Shown here one piece after another: positions 7,801 through 16,700 of a stretch of 25,631 nucleotides of DNA; the stretch's first letter is position 1, and every line of letters starts with the position of its first letter. Source of the stretch: an uncultured Lachnospiraceae bacterium. Its GTDB lineage: Bacteria > Bacillota > Clostridia > Lachnospirales > Lachnospiraceae. Below the pieces are notes generated by a model. The model saw only the letters and a list, made by a program, of their open reading frames with translations. It was not told the DNA's origin and did not search any database. The position numbers were made by a program, and so were the translations under genes. The stretch covers positions 1 through 25,631 of the forward strand of contig CAJTTO010000053.1 in assembly GCA_910579275.1 (NCBI GenBank), given 5' to 3'.

Positions 7801-7856
7801 GGTAAAATGCGCATATATACGACGACATTTTACCATATAATGCATATTCTGTGCAA
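7801..7856 (-). promoter_or_regulatory. Inverted repeat over a candidate chemoreceptor promoter
   Basis: GGTAAAATG (7801-7809) and CATTTTACC (7826-7834) form a perfect 9-base inverted repeat with 16 bases between. On the minus strand TAAAAT (7827-7832, five of six matches to a -10) lies 18 bases from TTGCAC (7851-7856, a poor -35). A regulator bound at the repeat would cover the -10. This is a moderate to weak call. Confidence 0.3.
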
Positions 7857-8071
7857 TATAGTAGATATACCCTATGAACTTTTTTTTAACCATACAGCAA
7901 ACGACCTGTCTTCCTTTTGTCAAAAATATCCATATTTGCTTTTGGAATAAACTGCGTTTTACAGCCAAATACTCGATAGAAAACACTCACTTGGAAAAAA
8001 TATTAACTAACTGCACAATGGTACAGCCTTTTTTTGCAGTATAATTGTCGTTTCCAATTGCTAAAAAAATC

Positions 8072-8100
8072 TTGACACGAGTCTGATTTCAGACTATAAT
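8072..8100 (+). promoter_or_regulatory. Consensus sigma-A promoter of the marR-MATE operon
   Basis: TTGACA (8072-8077) and TATAAT (8095-8100) are both perfect consensus hexamers with the ideal 17-base spacing. Such a strong promoter would need tight repression, which fits the operators lying in and after it. Confidence 0.93.
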
Positions 8101-8118
8101 ACCAAGTACGAAATCAGA
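8080..8118. promoter_or_regulatory. MarR operators: perfect palindrome plus imperfect second copy
   Basis: AGTCTGATTTCAGACT at 8080-8095 is a perfect palindrome of 7-base arms around TT and fills the promoter spacer up to the -10. A second imperfect copy lies at about 8104-8118, just past the -10; its minus strand reads AAGTCTGATTTCGTACTT, sharing one full half-site. The size and symmetry fit a MarR dimer, and the adjacent MarR gene suggests autoregulation. Confidence 0.75.
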
Positions 8119-8173
8119 CTTGTATCGTTTCATCCAAAGCAGATACAAATATATGAAAAAGGAGACATACACC

Positions 8174-8656
8174 ATGACACTGCGTCCATTACCAAAACAA
8201 AATGACATAAACCGGCTGAACAAAGCAGTTGCAGAACTATATCACGACATTTGCGTCCAGCTCGGCATATCAGACAGCGTTTTCGACATCTTCTATGCCA
8301 TTGCGGCGCTTGGAGACGGCTGCTGCCAGCGGGATATCTGCGATTACGCGTTTACCAGCAAGCAGACGATACACTCCGCCATACACAAATTAGAAAAGGA
8401 AGGCTTCCTGCGTTTCAAATCCGGAAAAGGACGTGAAATGCTTATTTTTCTGACCCCTTCGGGCGAACAGTTCATGGCGGAAAAAATTGCGCCTGTCATT
8501 GCCATGGAAAACACGGTTCTCTCACAAATTCCACCAGAGGAAATCGACCAGCTGATTGAGCTGACGGAAAAATGCCTGAACAGTCTGCGTTTCCAGTACA
8601 GTCAGACATTCGGAACTGCCAAGAAAAATAATCACAAAAACAATAGAAAGGATTAA
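8174..8656 (+). CDS. MarR-family transcriptional regulator
   Basis: This is a 160-residue winged-helix repressor. The ATG at 8174 is chosen for the AAAGGAG about 9 bases upstream; the frame is open for 18 more codons, but these fall in the leader. The winged helix spans about residues 40-105: CQRDICDYAFTSKQTIHSAIHKL is the helix-turn-helix and FKSGKGREMLIFLT the wing. Flanking helices form the dimer interface. It is the first gene of a two-gene operon; the MATE transporter starts 4 bases after its stop. By family precedent it represses both genes until a drug-like ligand is bound. The C-terminus is a Lys/Asn-rich tail. Confidence 0.93.
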   Translation: MTLRPLPKQNDINRLNKAVAELYHDICVQLGISDSVFDIFYAIAALGDGCCQRDICDYAFTSKQTIHSAIHKLEKEGFLRFKSGKGREMLIFLTPSGEQFMAEKIAPVIAMENTVLSQIPPEEIDQLIELTEKCLNSLRFQYSQTFGTAKKNNHKNNRKD

Positions 8657-8660
8657 CAAA

Positions 8661-9776
8661 ATGAAAATTCAATTATCAGACCATTTTACCACCACACGGT
8701 TGCTGCGGTTCGTTTTTCCCTCCATCGTCATGATGATATTTACTTCCATCTATGGCGTAGTTGATGGTCTGTTTGTTTCAAATTATGTAGGAAAAACACC
8801 GTTTGCCGCTGTCAATCTGATTATGCCCTTTTTGATGATTATGGGCGCTGTCGGTTTTATGTTCGGCACCGGCGGAAGCGCTGTTGTGTCGCAGGCGCTC
8901 GGCGAGGGAAAGCCAGACAAGGCAAATCAGTATTTTTCCATGATGGTTTATGTCGTCATTGGAAGCGGCATCGTGCTGACACTTGCCGGTCTCCTCTTTC
9001 TCCGCCCGGTTGCGGCTGCTTTTGGCGCCACGGGCGAAATGCTTGACAACTGTGTTGTATATGGGCGCATTATCCTGTGCACGCTCACAGCATTTATGCT
9101 GCAAAACGTGTTTCAGAGCTTTCTGGTCACGGCTGAACGCCCGCAGCTTGGCCTTGCCGTCACGATTGCCGCCGGCGTTGCCAACATGGTACTCGACTTC
9201 GTGTTTATCGCAGTGTTTCACTGGGGCATCGTCGGCGCGGCGGCTGCCACCGCCGCAAGTCAGCTGATCGGCGGACTGATACCGCTTGTCTATTTTATAA
9301 AACCGAACACAAGCAGACTTCAGCTTGTAAAAACAAAATGCGACACACATATTTTAGGTAAAACATGCATGAACGGTTCCTCCGAGCTGATGACGAATAT
9401 TTCCATGTCACTTGTGAATATCCTGTACAATTTCCAGCTGATGCGCTACATCGGCGAGGACGGTGTCGCCGCCTACGGCATCATTATGTATGTGAGCTTT
9501 ATCTTCGCGGCAATTTTCATCGGTTACTCCATCGGCAGCGCTCCTGTAATCGGCTATCACTACGGAGCCGGAAACCATGCGGAACTAAAAGGGCTGCTTC
9601 GAAAAAGCATCTGGCTGCTTACACTGTGGAATATTGTTCTGACCTCTGCCCTAATGCCCATCCGACAGCTCATAAACCTTGCTGCAGTGCTGCCGGACGG
9701 TTGTCCGTTCTCTTTGCTTGTTCTCCCGCGGAAAACAAAAATTTCAGCACAGCACGCTGTTCTGGTACTGTACTGA
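8661..9776 (+). pseudogene. MATE-family multidrug efflux transporter, C-terminally truncated
   Basis: This is a MepA-like MATE transporter, normally about 450 residues with 12 membrane helices, exporting drugs in exchange for Na+ or H+. The first about 335 residues look normal: FVFPSIVMMIFTSIYGVVDGLFVSNYVG at the N-terminus, GTGGSAVVSQALGEGK, and GYSIGSAPVIGYHYGA in the second half. After LLTLWNIVLTSALM (about residue 333) homology stops; the last about 38 residues are not MATE-like and contain no membrane segment. The stop at 9774-9776 lies inside the terminator hairpin of the convergent gene. The expected last two helices are missing, about 80-100 residues, and no other frame downstream encodes them. 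A deletion that joined the gene to foreign flanking DNA explains this best. Function is doubtful; a partly active shortened protein cannot be excluded. Confidence 0.85.
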
Positions 9777-9778
9777 AA
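9731..9778 (-). terminator. Terminator of the convergent minus-strand gene
   Basis: On the minus strand TTTCAG-TA-CAG pairs with CTG-TG-CTGAAA (plus 9742-9778) and is followed by TTTTTGTTTTC. It ends transcription of the gene at 9830-10285. It overlaps the last codons of the truncated MATE gene. Confidence 0.75.
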
Positions 9779-9829
9779 TCCAGTCTATCTCACGCAATTT
9801 GTTTTCGTAAGCGGGGGACGGGGTTCTTT

Positions 9830-10285
9830 TTATGCAATGGCAAGCTCTCCCAATGCTTTTAATGTCCTTTTCAGATTGTTTTTATGCCAGTTGTTGGTGC
9901 CTGACCAGTCCTCCAGACTGTACATGCCTGAATTGCGGAGATCAGACAATTCTGCCTGCTGTGCGGACAGCGAAATCACCTCGTCCTCAAGCTTGATGTC
10001 AATACGATAGTTGATTCCTGTCTCCCGAATCTCCACACCGACAATGGAGGAATACGGCAGCTCCAACGCCACTTCCTTTTTTACATCTGCCCAGAAATGC
10101 CCATATGGAATCAGTACAAGCTGCTCCTTGCATAAAGAAAGCGCATAGAAACTATTCCAGACAAATATCTTCTTTATTGCATCGCTTAAATTTTCTGGCG
10201 CATAGGAAACTACGATTGTCTTTCCCTCCTCCGGCTCAAAGCCAATCTGCTGTAATACATCGGTAACCCTCTTTGTATTTGCCAT
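9830..10285 (-). CDS. Hypothetical protein, possible bacterial PH-like fold
   Basis: This is a 151-residue soluble protein with no signal peptide or membrane segment. AAGGAG lies 11 bases before the ATG at 10285. A candidate -10 (TATAAT on minus, plus 10324-10329) lies about 40 bases upstream, without a good -35. The central part alternates short beta strands: TIVVSY, ALSLCKEQLVLIPYG, ALELPYSSIVGVEI, YRIDIKLEDEVISLSA. A C-terminal helix (NWHKNNLKRTLKALGEL) follows. This order resembles small bacterial pleckstrin-like (PH) domains such as those of YokE type. The resemblance is one of pattern only. The gene is monocistronic, between the truncated MATE gene and the amino-acid ABC operon, and its job is unknown. 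Confidence 0.75.
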   Translation of the reverse strand: MANTKRVTDVLQQIGFEPEEGKTIVVSYAPENLSDAIKKIFVWNSFYALSLCKEQLVLIPYGHFWADVKKEVALELPYSSIVGVEIRETGINYRIDIKLEDEVISLSAQQAELSDLRNSGMYSLEDWSGTNNWHKNNLKRTLKALGELAIA

Positions 10286-10444
10286 AATGATTCACACTCC
10301 TTTGTTTGTTGATTGATGAATTCATTATACCAGAGCAGTTTTGTCATCTGGCTTTTTTTCGCGGACTGTTGTTTTGGTATCGCAAATGGGGCGCGAATTG
10401 TTACAAAAAGCGCAGGCGCTGCCCTGCAAATATGGTGTGCCCTA

Positions 10445-10473
10445 TTGACTTTAATACAGTAAACTGCTAACAT
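10445..10473 (+). promoter_or_regulatory. Candidate promoter of the amino-acid ABC operon
   Basis: TTGACT (10445-10450, five of six) and TAACAT (10468-10473, four of six) are 17 bases apart and lie 45 bases upstream of the first gene. No T-box, S-box or other riboswitch signature is visible in the leader. Confidence 0.5.
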
Positions 10474-10518
10474 GATAGCGTAATAAAAATTTTATTCTTT
10501 ATTAAATGGAGGAACATT

Positions 10519-11412
10519 ATGAAAAATATACTGACAAGGGCTTTGGCCTTAACAACGACACTCATGCTGTCCGCTGCACTTGCAGGATGCGGCAGCACCC
10601 CTGCATCATCCGCAAACCAGTCCGCGTCTGCCGCACCGGAAAATAATGACAAACCGGCAGATTCCGCAGAGAGCGCAGCGGCGGATTCCGACGCCGCACA
10701 AAATGATGCGTCCGATCTTAGCTATATCAAAGACAAAGGTACGCTGGTTGTCGGAATCACGGATTTTGAACCGATGGACTACAAGGACGAAAGCGGTACG
10801 TGGATCGGCTTCGACGCGGACATGGCAAAAGCCTTTGCGGAAAGCCTTGGCGTGTCTGCCGAGTTTGTGGAAATTGACTGGGATAATAAAGTAATGGAAC
10901 TTGACGGCAGGACCATTGACTGCGTGTGGAATGGCATGACCCTCACACCCGAAGTGACTAGCGCCATGGAATGCTCCGATGCCTACTGCAACAATGCGCA
11001 AGTTATCGTTGTGCCGGTTGACAAGGCCGACAGTTTTCAGGACAAGGACAACATTCCGGAAGTCAGCTTCGCAGTCGAGGCAGGAAGTGCCGGCGAGGCA
11101 CAGGCATCCGCACTGGAGCTTGAGCACACCCCTGTCGCGACACAGGCTGACGCGCTGATGGAAGTAGCCGCCGGAACTTCGGACGCTGCCATCATTGACT
11201 CCCTTATGGCTGCTGCAATGATTGGTGAGGGAACCGGATATGCAAATCTCACCTATACCGTTGGGCTTAATAGCGAAGAATACGGTGTCGGTTTCAGAAA
11301 AGGCTCTGACCTTGCAGCTGCGCTGAACGACTTTTTCGCTGCAAGTACCCAAGATGGCAGCATGCTTGCAGTTGCGGAAAGATACGGTGTACAGGCTGCC
11401 CTCATTAAGTAG
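10519..11412 (+). CDS. Amino-acid ABC transporter substrate-binding lipoprotein
   Basis: This is a 297-residue extracellular solute-binding protein of family 3, delivering a polar amino acid to the permease encoded next. TGGAGG precedes the ATG by about 8 bases. The signal peptide ends in the lipobox LAG-C with Cys24 as lipid anchor. Residues 25-70 are an unusual low-complexity linker rich in Ser, Ala, Asp and Glu. The binding domain follows: GTLVVGITDFEPMDYKDESG, then GFDADMAKAFAESLG, and TIDCVWNGMTLT in the place of the family's substrate-contacting segment. It is the first gene of a three-gene operon. The ligand cannot be fixed by eye; cystine, glutamate/glutamine and basic amino acids are all possible. 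Confidence 0.93.
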   Translation: MKNILTRALALTTTLMLSAALAGCGSTPASSANQSASAAPENNDKPADSAESAAADSDAAQNDASDLSYIKDKGTLVVGITDFEPMDYKDESGTWIGFDADMAKAFAESLGVSAEFVEIDWDNKVMELDGRTIDCVWNGMTLTPEVTSAMECSDAYCNNAQVIVVPVDKADSFQDKDNIPEVSFAVEAGSAGEAQASALELEHTPVATQADALMEVAAGTSDAAIIDSLMAAAMIGEGTGYANLTYTVGLNSEEYGVGFRKGSDLAAALNDFFAASTQDGSMLAVAERYGVQAALIK

Positions 11413-11451
11413 CGGCCAGAAGAAAACAGAAAGAGAAACAGGAGATTCCTT

Positions 11452-12138
11452 ATGCAACGAATCATTGAACAATTTCCAATTGTTGTCCGCTCATTAAATA
11501 TCGGTTTCTTGCAAACCCTAAAACTGTTTTTTGTCACGCTGATTGGCGCATTCCCGCTCGGTCTGATTATTGCGTTCGGTTCGATGTCACACTTTCGGCC
11601 GCTAAAATATCTCTCGAAATTTCTTGTATGGATCATACGGGGCACCCCGCTCATGATTCAGCTGCTGATTATTTACTATTTTCCGGGGCTGATTTTTCAT
11701 ACCCCGATCTGGGGAAGCGGGGAAAGCGGACGCTTTGTGGCAGCCAGCGTATCTTTTATCTTAAACTACGCGTGTTACTTTTCCGAGATATACCGCGGCG
11801 GCATCCAGTCCATCCCCGTTGGCCAGACGGAAGCCGGACTTGTACTTGGCATGACAAAGACGCAGATATTTTTTAAAGTCAAACTGCTGCAGATGGTCAA
11901 ACGAATCGTCCCGCCGATGTCCAACGAAATTATCACACTGGTAAAGGATACTTCCCTTGCCCGCATTATCGCCCTGCAGGAAATTATATGGGCAGGGCAG
12001 TCCTTTCTGAAAGGCTCGCAAGGAATTTCAGGAGCTATCTGGCCGCTGTTTTTTACCGCAGTCTATTATTTAATCTGGAACGGTATTCTTACCACCCTTC
12101 TGGGGTACATCGAAAAGCGACTGGATTACTTTAAGTAA
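11452..12138 (+). CDS. Amino-acid ABC transporter permease
   Basis: This is a 228-residue inner-membrane subunit of the HisM/GlnP type. An AGGAG site precedes the ATG by about 8 bases. About five membrane helices are visible, beginning with LQTLKLFFVTLIGAFPLGLIIAF. The EAA loop that docks on the ATPase reads SIPVGQTEAGLVLGMTKTQ, and WIIRGTPLMIQLLIIYYF is the family's conserved RGTPL segment. It lies 39 bases after the binding-protein gene and 50 bases before the ATPase gene. As the only permease gene present it probably forms a homodimer. Confidence 0.95.
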   Translation: MQRIIEQFPIVVRSLNIGFLQTLKLFFVTLIGAFPLGLIIAFGSMSHFRPLKYLSKFLVWIIRGTPLMIQLLIIYYFPGLIFHTPIWGSGESGRFVAASVSFILNYACYFSEIYRGGIQSIPVGQTEAGLVLGMTKTQIFFKVKLLQMVKRIVPPMSNEIITLVKDTSLARIIALQEIIWAGQSFLKGSQGISGAIWPLFFTAVYYLIWNGILTTLLGYIEKRLDYFK

Positions 12139-12188
12139 ATGTTACGGTTCATATTCCGAGCAAGCAGTAACAAGTAAGGAGCATAGAC

Positions 12189-12986
12189 ATGGCTATTTTA
12201 GAAGTACAGCACATACAGAAAACATTTGAAAAGACGCAAGTATTGAAAGATATCAGTTTTTCCATGGAAAAAGGAAAGACCGTATCCATTATCGGCTCCT
12301 CCGGCAGCGGCAAGACAACGCTTCTGCGCTGTCTGAACTTCTTGGAAAAGCCGGACAGCGGCGTTATCGTTGTAAACGGGGAAACCTTGTTTGACTCAGC
12401 CAATCCAGCCACTGCAAAGGAACAGGAAATTCGCAGGAAACGCCTTCATTTTGGTCTCGTATTCCAATCGTTCAACCTATTTCCACAGTACACCGCCCTG
12501 CAAAATGTCATGCTTGCAGGGCAGCTGCTCGCGAAAGAGGCGCCTGACTACAAGACACATAAAAAGGAGCGTCTGCTTGCGATTGAACTGCAGGCAAAGG
12601 AGCTGCTGTGCCAGATGGGGCTGGCAGACCGAATGGGAAACTACCCGCACCAGCTTTCCGGCGGACAGTGTCAGCGTGTCGCAATCGCGCGCGCACTGGC
12701 ACTTACGCCGGATATACTGTGCTTTGATGAGCCGACCTCCGCGCTTGACCCTGAACTGACAGGCGAGGTTCTGCATGTGATTCGCGAGCTTGCCGCCAAG
12801 GAGACCACCATGATTATTGTCACACACGAAATGGCATTTGCACGAGACGTCGCGGATCACGTTATTTTTATGGACAATGGCACAATTCTGGAGCAGGGGG
12901 CTCCGAGAGATGTCATAGAAAATCCCAAGGAAGAACGCACACGGCAGTTCCTGTCACGCTTCCATCAAGAGAAACAGTTTCTTTAG
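12189..12986 (+). CDS. Amino-acid ABC transporter ATP-binding protein
   Basis: This is a 265-residue ATPase of the polar amino-acid uptake family. AAGGAG precedes the ATG. Walker A is GSSGSGKTT (36-44), the Q-loop is in LVFQSFNLFPQYTALQNV, the signature is LSGGQCQRVAIARAL, Walker B is ILCFDEPTSALDPEL and the switch His is in IIVTHEM. It is slightly longer than the usual 240-250 residues owing to an insert around residues 110-135 (KEAPDYKTHKKERL) before the signature domain. It closes the operon. All motifs are intact, so the importer should be functional. Confidence 0.96.
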   Translation: MAILEVQHIQKTFEKTQVLKDISFSMEKGKTVSIIGSSGSGKTTLLRCLNFLEKPDSGVIVVNGETLFDSANPATAKEQEIRRKRLHFGLVFQSFNLFPQYTALQNVMLAGQLLAKEAPDYKTHKKERLLAIELQAKELLCQMGLADRMGNYPHQLSGGQCQRVAIARALALTPDILCFDEPTSALDPELTGEVLHVIRELAAKETTMIIVTHEMAFARDVADHVIFMDNGTILEQGAPRDVIENPKEERTRQFLSRFHQEKQFL

Positions 12987-13064
12987 ACGCACCTGACACC
13001 GGCACTTTTCATTTTGACTTTGTTCTTGAACGCATTTGGCATTTCATTGCAGTTATGTCAAATC

Positions 13065-13089
13065 AAAAAAACCGCCCAGAAAAGCGGTT
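13065..13089 (-). terminator. Terminator-like hairpin, minus strand
   Basis: On the minus strand AACCGC pairs with GCGGTT around an 8-base loop and is followed directly by a run of T (plus A at 13065-13070). It faces transcripts coming from the gene at 13319-13735, 230 bases away. Confidence 0.6.
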
Positions 13090-13256
13090 GTATATACGCT
13101 TGGCTTTGTCACCATGCTGTTGTTCAAACCGCGTTCATGGTGCGTGTACTGTCCAATGGGCACCATGACACAGCTCATCTGCAAAGTGCGCAGTGGCTCC
13201 TCACAGCATACATAACGCTGCCAACGCACGTTATTAAACTATTTCACCATAACTTA

Positions 13257-13311
13257 GCGCCGCTTCACGGACAGATACCCTGTAGTGGGTAATCTGCTCA
13301 TGAAGCGGCGC
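13257..13311. terminator. Long hairpin between convergent transcripts
   Basis: GCGCCGCTTCA (13257-13267) pairs perfectly with TGAAGCGGCGC (13301-13311). Inside, CAGAT-ACCC pairs with GGGTA-ATCTG around a 6-base loop. The plus strand continues with CCTTTTATTT, a modest T stretch. It probably ends the amino-acid ABC transcript, although it lies 270 bases downstream. It also begins only 8 bases beyond the stop of the minus-strand gene. Confidence 0.65.
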
Positions 13312-13318
13312 AATCCTT

Positions 13319-13735
13319 TTATTTCCGCTTTGCTTTTACACTTTCATTAATTGCAACGCCAAGCATTACAAACGATGCAACCAGAAACGCAAAGTAGGCA
13401 TAAAACAGCGGTGTTGATGACTGTACGCCCTCTATATTCGCAAACATACTGCCGCGGGACAGATACGCCGTAACCTCGTTTCCGATGTGATACTGGTAGA
13501 CATTGTATGCATTCTTAAGCGCATATTCCTCGCCTTCATATTCTACAGTAATGTCATAAGAAGTAATCGAAGAGTTCGTCTTGCGGTTTTCAATCACTCT
13601 CTCCTGCGCACTCAGCACAGTTACTGTAACCTCCTCATACTCTACGTCCTCCCTGTCGGAAAGATACCGCAGCCCCACTGTGCCAAGTACACATACCACA
13701 AACAGAATCCACATAAGCATTGCTTTCTTTTTCAT
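13319..13735 (-). CDS. Hypothetical two-TM membrane protein
   Basis: This is a 138-residue protein with AGGAGG 9 bases before the ATG. TM1 is about residues 7-22 and TM2 about 107-128. Between them lies an extracellular or periplasmic-side domain with strands such as YEEVTVTVLSAQERV, SYDITVEYEGEEYAL and NEVTAYLSRG. The pattern of two helices flanking a small beta domain recalls DUF3592-like proteins, but this is not certain. It starts 44 bases after the end of the DUF4132 gene on the same strand. A TATAAT on the minus strand (plus 13767-13772) suggests it may have its own promoter. Confidence 0.8.
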   Translation of the reverse strand: MKKKAMLMWILFVVCVLGTVGLRYLSDREDVEYEEVTVTVLSAQERVIENRKTNSSITSYDITVEYEGEEYALKNAYNVYQYHIGNEVTAYLSRGSMFANIEGVQSSTPLFYAYFAFLVASFVMLGVAINESVKAKRK

Positions 13736-13779
13736 AGAAAATTACCTCCTAATTCCTTTCCAATGAATTATACTATTGT

Positions 13780-16700
13780 TTATTGTATCTGCCCCAGAAT
13801 TTTGGGGTCTTTTATCTTTGCATCTTCCGCAAACAGCAGAATCTTTGACAGAATTTCTGCCGTCTTGGGATCATCATCCACAAAGGGCAGGAAGATGCGC
13901 CCGCGCTGCTGCGCATGAACCGGAACGACAAACAGCATGGCATTTCCGAGCTGGTGCACGACGCCGCTTCCAAGATGCACCGTATATTGACCAAGCTTTC
14001 CGTCGATTATCGCGTGATTGCCCTCCAGTCGTACATTTTTTGTCCGGAACAGGGCAAGATTGCACTCGACAATTGCACGGCGCATCTCGATTGTCGAATG
14101 GCTTGTCTCCGGATCAACACCGCCTGCGTGGGCAACACTGACAGCCAAATCGACATCGCGCATTACCTCACTGTAAATAATGTCAGGAATTTCCTTGATT
14201 TTCAGGGGCTTTCCCGTCCTGCGTTCCGAAAACACCACATATTCCAGCGTCGGTGCCTCCGCGTCGCTTGGTGAAAACCAGTCGGCCATGGCATAAATAC
14301 ATGCAATGATATCTTCCTTATAGTAAATCTTTTGCAGGCCGTCCTCGTAGTCTGCCACCCAGCGCCTGCTTCTCAGCGCGCCAACCGTCTTCTGCGGCTG
14401 TATCTGGTTGCCGGAAAACAGCATGGAATGGTGCTTGTCCAGCTCCTCGTCCAGCTTCACATAGAGTTCGCGGAACACCTGTTTAAATGGCTGCTTAATC
14501 TGCTTTTCGAACAAAAGCTTCTGATATTCATGCCAGTGCCCGCTGCTGTACAAATCATACGGATGCGCAATAAAAATCCGCTCCTCGGCATTCACAGGAA
14601 AGACTGTGCCGGAACTGTCCACAATCCCATCCTTTGTCAAAAATCCAAGCTTCACCTCCTGCTCCCCCGCAGTCCGCACCACAAGCGGTTTTGTGATAGG
14701 ACTCGCAACCGGATTCTGAAACAGTTCGAGAAACTCCCAGACCTCAAACGTGGTTCTGTCTTCCATCGCCTGCTCCATCATCTGCCTTGTCCGGCTATAC
14801 TGCTCCTTTAATTTCTTTACCACCGCCTGATAACGCAGCACTGTCTCGTCTTTCTTGTATTTTGCCGGAATGGATTTCAGAAGTTTTCCTTCCTTTCTGC
14901 ACAGTAAGGTGCTCTTTCCGCTCTCGTCCACCTGAACCATAAGTTCCAGTTCACCTACGGTACGCCATTCAAAGCATTCCGCAGACTGTTCCGCCAGCTT
15001 TCCCTCCATGCGCAGCGTCAGGCGCGTCACATCCGTAAATCCTGCATTTACGCTTAGATTGCGCAGGGCTATCTCGACCGCACGCGCCTCGCTTGCCCGC
15101 CGCTGCGCGCCAAACTGCCTGCTTTCTTTTTTGTATTTCTGGATGAACTGGTAGTGGTCTAGCAGCTCCTGCTCCCGCGCCTTCGAAGTCTTTGGAAGCG
15201 GCAGAAGCCCGATGCTCATCAGTAAATCCTTGTTGCGCTTCGCGTTGATTTCCGCCTGCAATGTCTCCTTGTCCACCTTCCCGAGCGCGGCATCCGCATA
15301 TTTCCGGGCGCGCCCATGCGCCGTTCCGCCGGACGAGTATTTTGCGGCATCATAAAGCATCTTAAAATTCTTTTCGCCAAGTTTCTCGTATGCCTCAAAA
15401 AACCAGTGAATATCAAAGGCACCGTCACGCAGTTCCTCCGGCGAGAGCGGCGTGTACTTCGCAATCACAGACGTCACTTTGTCGTCAAATCCCTCGCTGG
15501 TGTGCGCTATAAAATAGTAACAGGTACTCGCGAAGCCGGGCATTTCGAGATACTCCTCAATCATCGGAAGCCACTGCTGCGCGTACATGGCAAGTTCCAC
15601 AAGGCGTTTCTGCGTGATGTCCGTTCCCTTCAATGCCTGCTTCAAATCCTGCGCGGTCTCCTCCGGTTTCGGCATGGAAACCTTCAGCAAGTGGCTGAGC
15701 ACATGACGTCTGTCCTCGCCGGAAGAATAATAGCTGTATCCGCGCTGCAGCGGATCCTTTCCAAGCGCCGTCAAAATCTGTATCATATAGTCAATGCCAT
15801 AAACGACACGAATGCGGCGGATGTCTTTTGAAAACGGCGTCGGCTGTTCGCCGCGTTTTAACTCGACCTTTAAAATAACAGGAATCATTTCGCGGTACAG
15901 CGTATGGGCAAACGTCATTTCCGGCATTTCATCCCCAATCTTGTCGAAATGGTACTTTCCGTCCACGAGCGGAATCGCGTCATAACCGAAAAAATCATAG
16001 ATCCCGCGATATCCTGTTCGGGAAGCTACAGCCCCCTTCTGCTCCACCGTGCTGATCGACTCCAGCAGATTTCCAATATCACAGTATGTAAACACGGCTT
16101 TGTAAAATAAATCCTTGTCCCAGACACCGCGCACACAACACTGCACGTAGTCCGAAAGCACCAGATAGTCCTGCCAGGAGCGATGATATCCATACTGCGC
16201 CAGCACTTCCCGCGTGCGCTGTTCTTGATAATACTGCTGCAGACGGAAACGAAGCGCAAACGCCTTCTCCCAGTCGTCCTTTCCGGCACCGGACAGCCAC
16301 TGGCACGCGTCCTTAAAAACAGGCAAATCCAGTGCGCGCTTTGTAAAAACATGTTTCTGCCCATTCCAGCGTTCCTCCTCGATTGTGAACATATCATTGG
16401 AGCTGTCCAACACAGAAAGCAGCCTTGCCGTTACGCACAACCCAAAATGCACCAGAAGCGAACGCGGCACATACTGGTTAAACAGCGCGGAAACGACACG
16501 CCCTACCTGTTCCGGATACGAAAGCCGAACAGTCAGCTCGGAAAATGTATGCCCAAAAATCTTTTGATACAGACCCGCATTTCGCTCATAGTCACTTTTC
16601 CGGCTGCTGCACTCGCAAAATAGCTGTATTTCGAGCAGCAGCTGCTGTGACTTAATCTGCGTCTCATAGAATGTTTCCCACAGCGCGCGAAACGGATATT

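Larger units (their letters stand above)
7682..8173. other. Divergent intergenic region between chemoreceptor and MarR gene
   Basis: No convincing gene lies here. The left part carries the ribosome binding site of the minus-strand chemoreceptor, and an inverted repeat overlapping its candidate promoter at 7801-7834. The right part carries the MarR promoter and operators at 8072-8118. Poly-T stretches near 7869 and 8031 lack a clear stem. Confidence 0.6.
12987..13318. other. Intergenic region with several hairpins
   Basis: No convincing gene lies in these 332 bases. Besides the two terminator-like hairpins listed separately, three mutually complementary segments occur: CACCATG at 13110-13116, CATGGTGC at 13136-13143 and GCACCATG at 13160-13167. 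The middle one can pair with either neighbour, the second choice giving a perfect 8-base stem. This may be an unannotated small RNA or the remains of a leader. Confidence 0.5.

Noticed and set aside
7738..7986. Open frame of 82 codons on minus in the chemoreceptor-MarR intergenic region.
   Set aside because: No ribosome binding site, composition of non-coding AT-rich DNA, and it contains the inverted repeat at 7801-7834.
9365..9862. Plus-strand frame overlapping the end of the MATE gene, considered as a frameshifted C-terminal part.
   Set aside because: Its translation shows no membrane helices or MATE motifs, so a simple frameshift does not restore the missing end.
10286..10518. Possible riboswitch or T-box before the amino-acid ABC operon.
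   Set aside because: No T-box core (AGGGTGGNACCGCG) or other known riboswitch core is present; only a promoter and short GC-rich repeats are seen.
13014..13292. Open frame of 92 codons on plus behind the amino-acid ABC operon.
   Set aside because: It runs through several hairpins including two terminator-like ones, has no ribosome site and no protein-like pattern.
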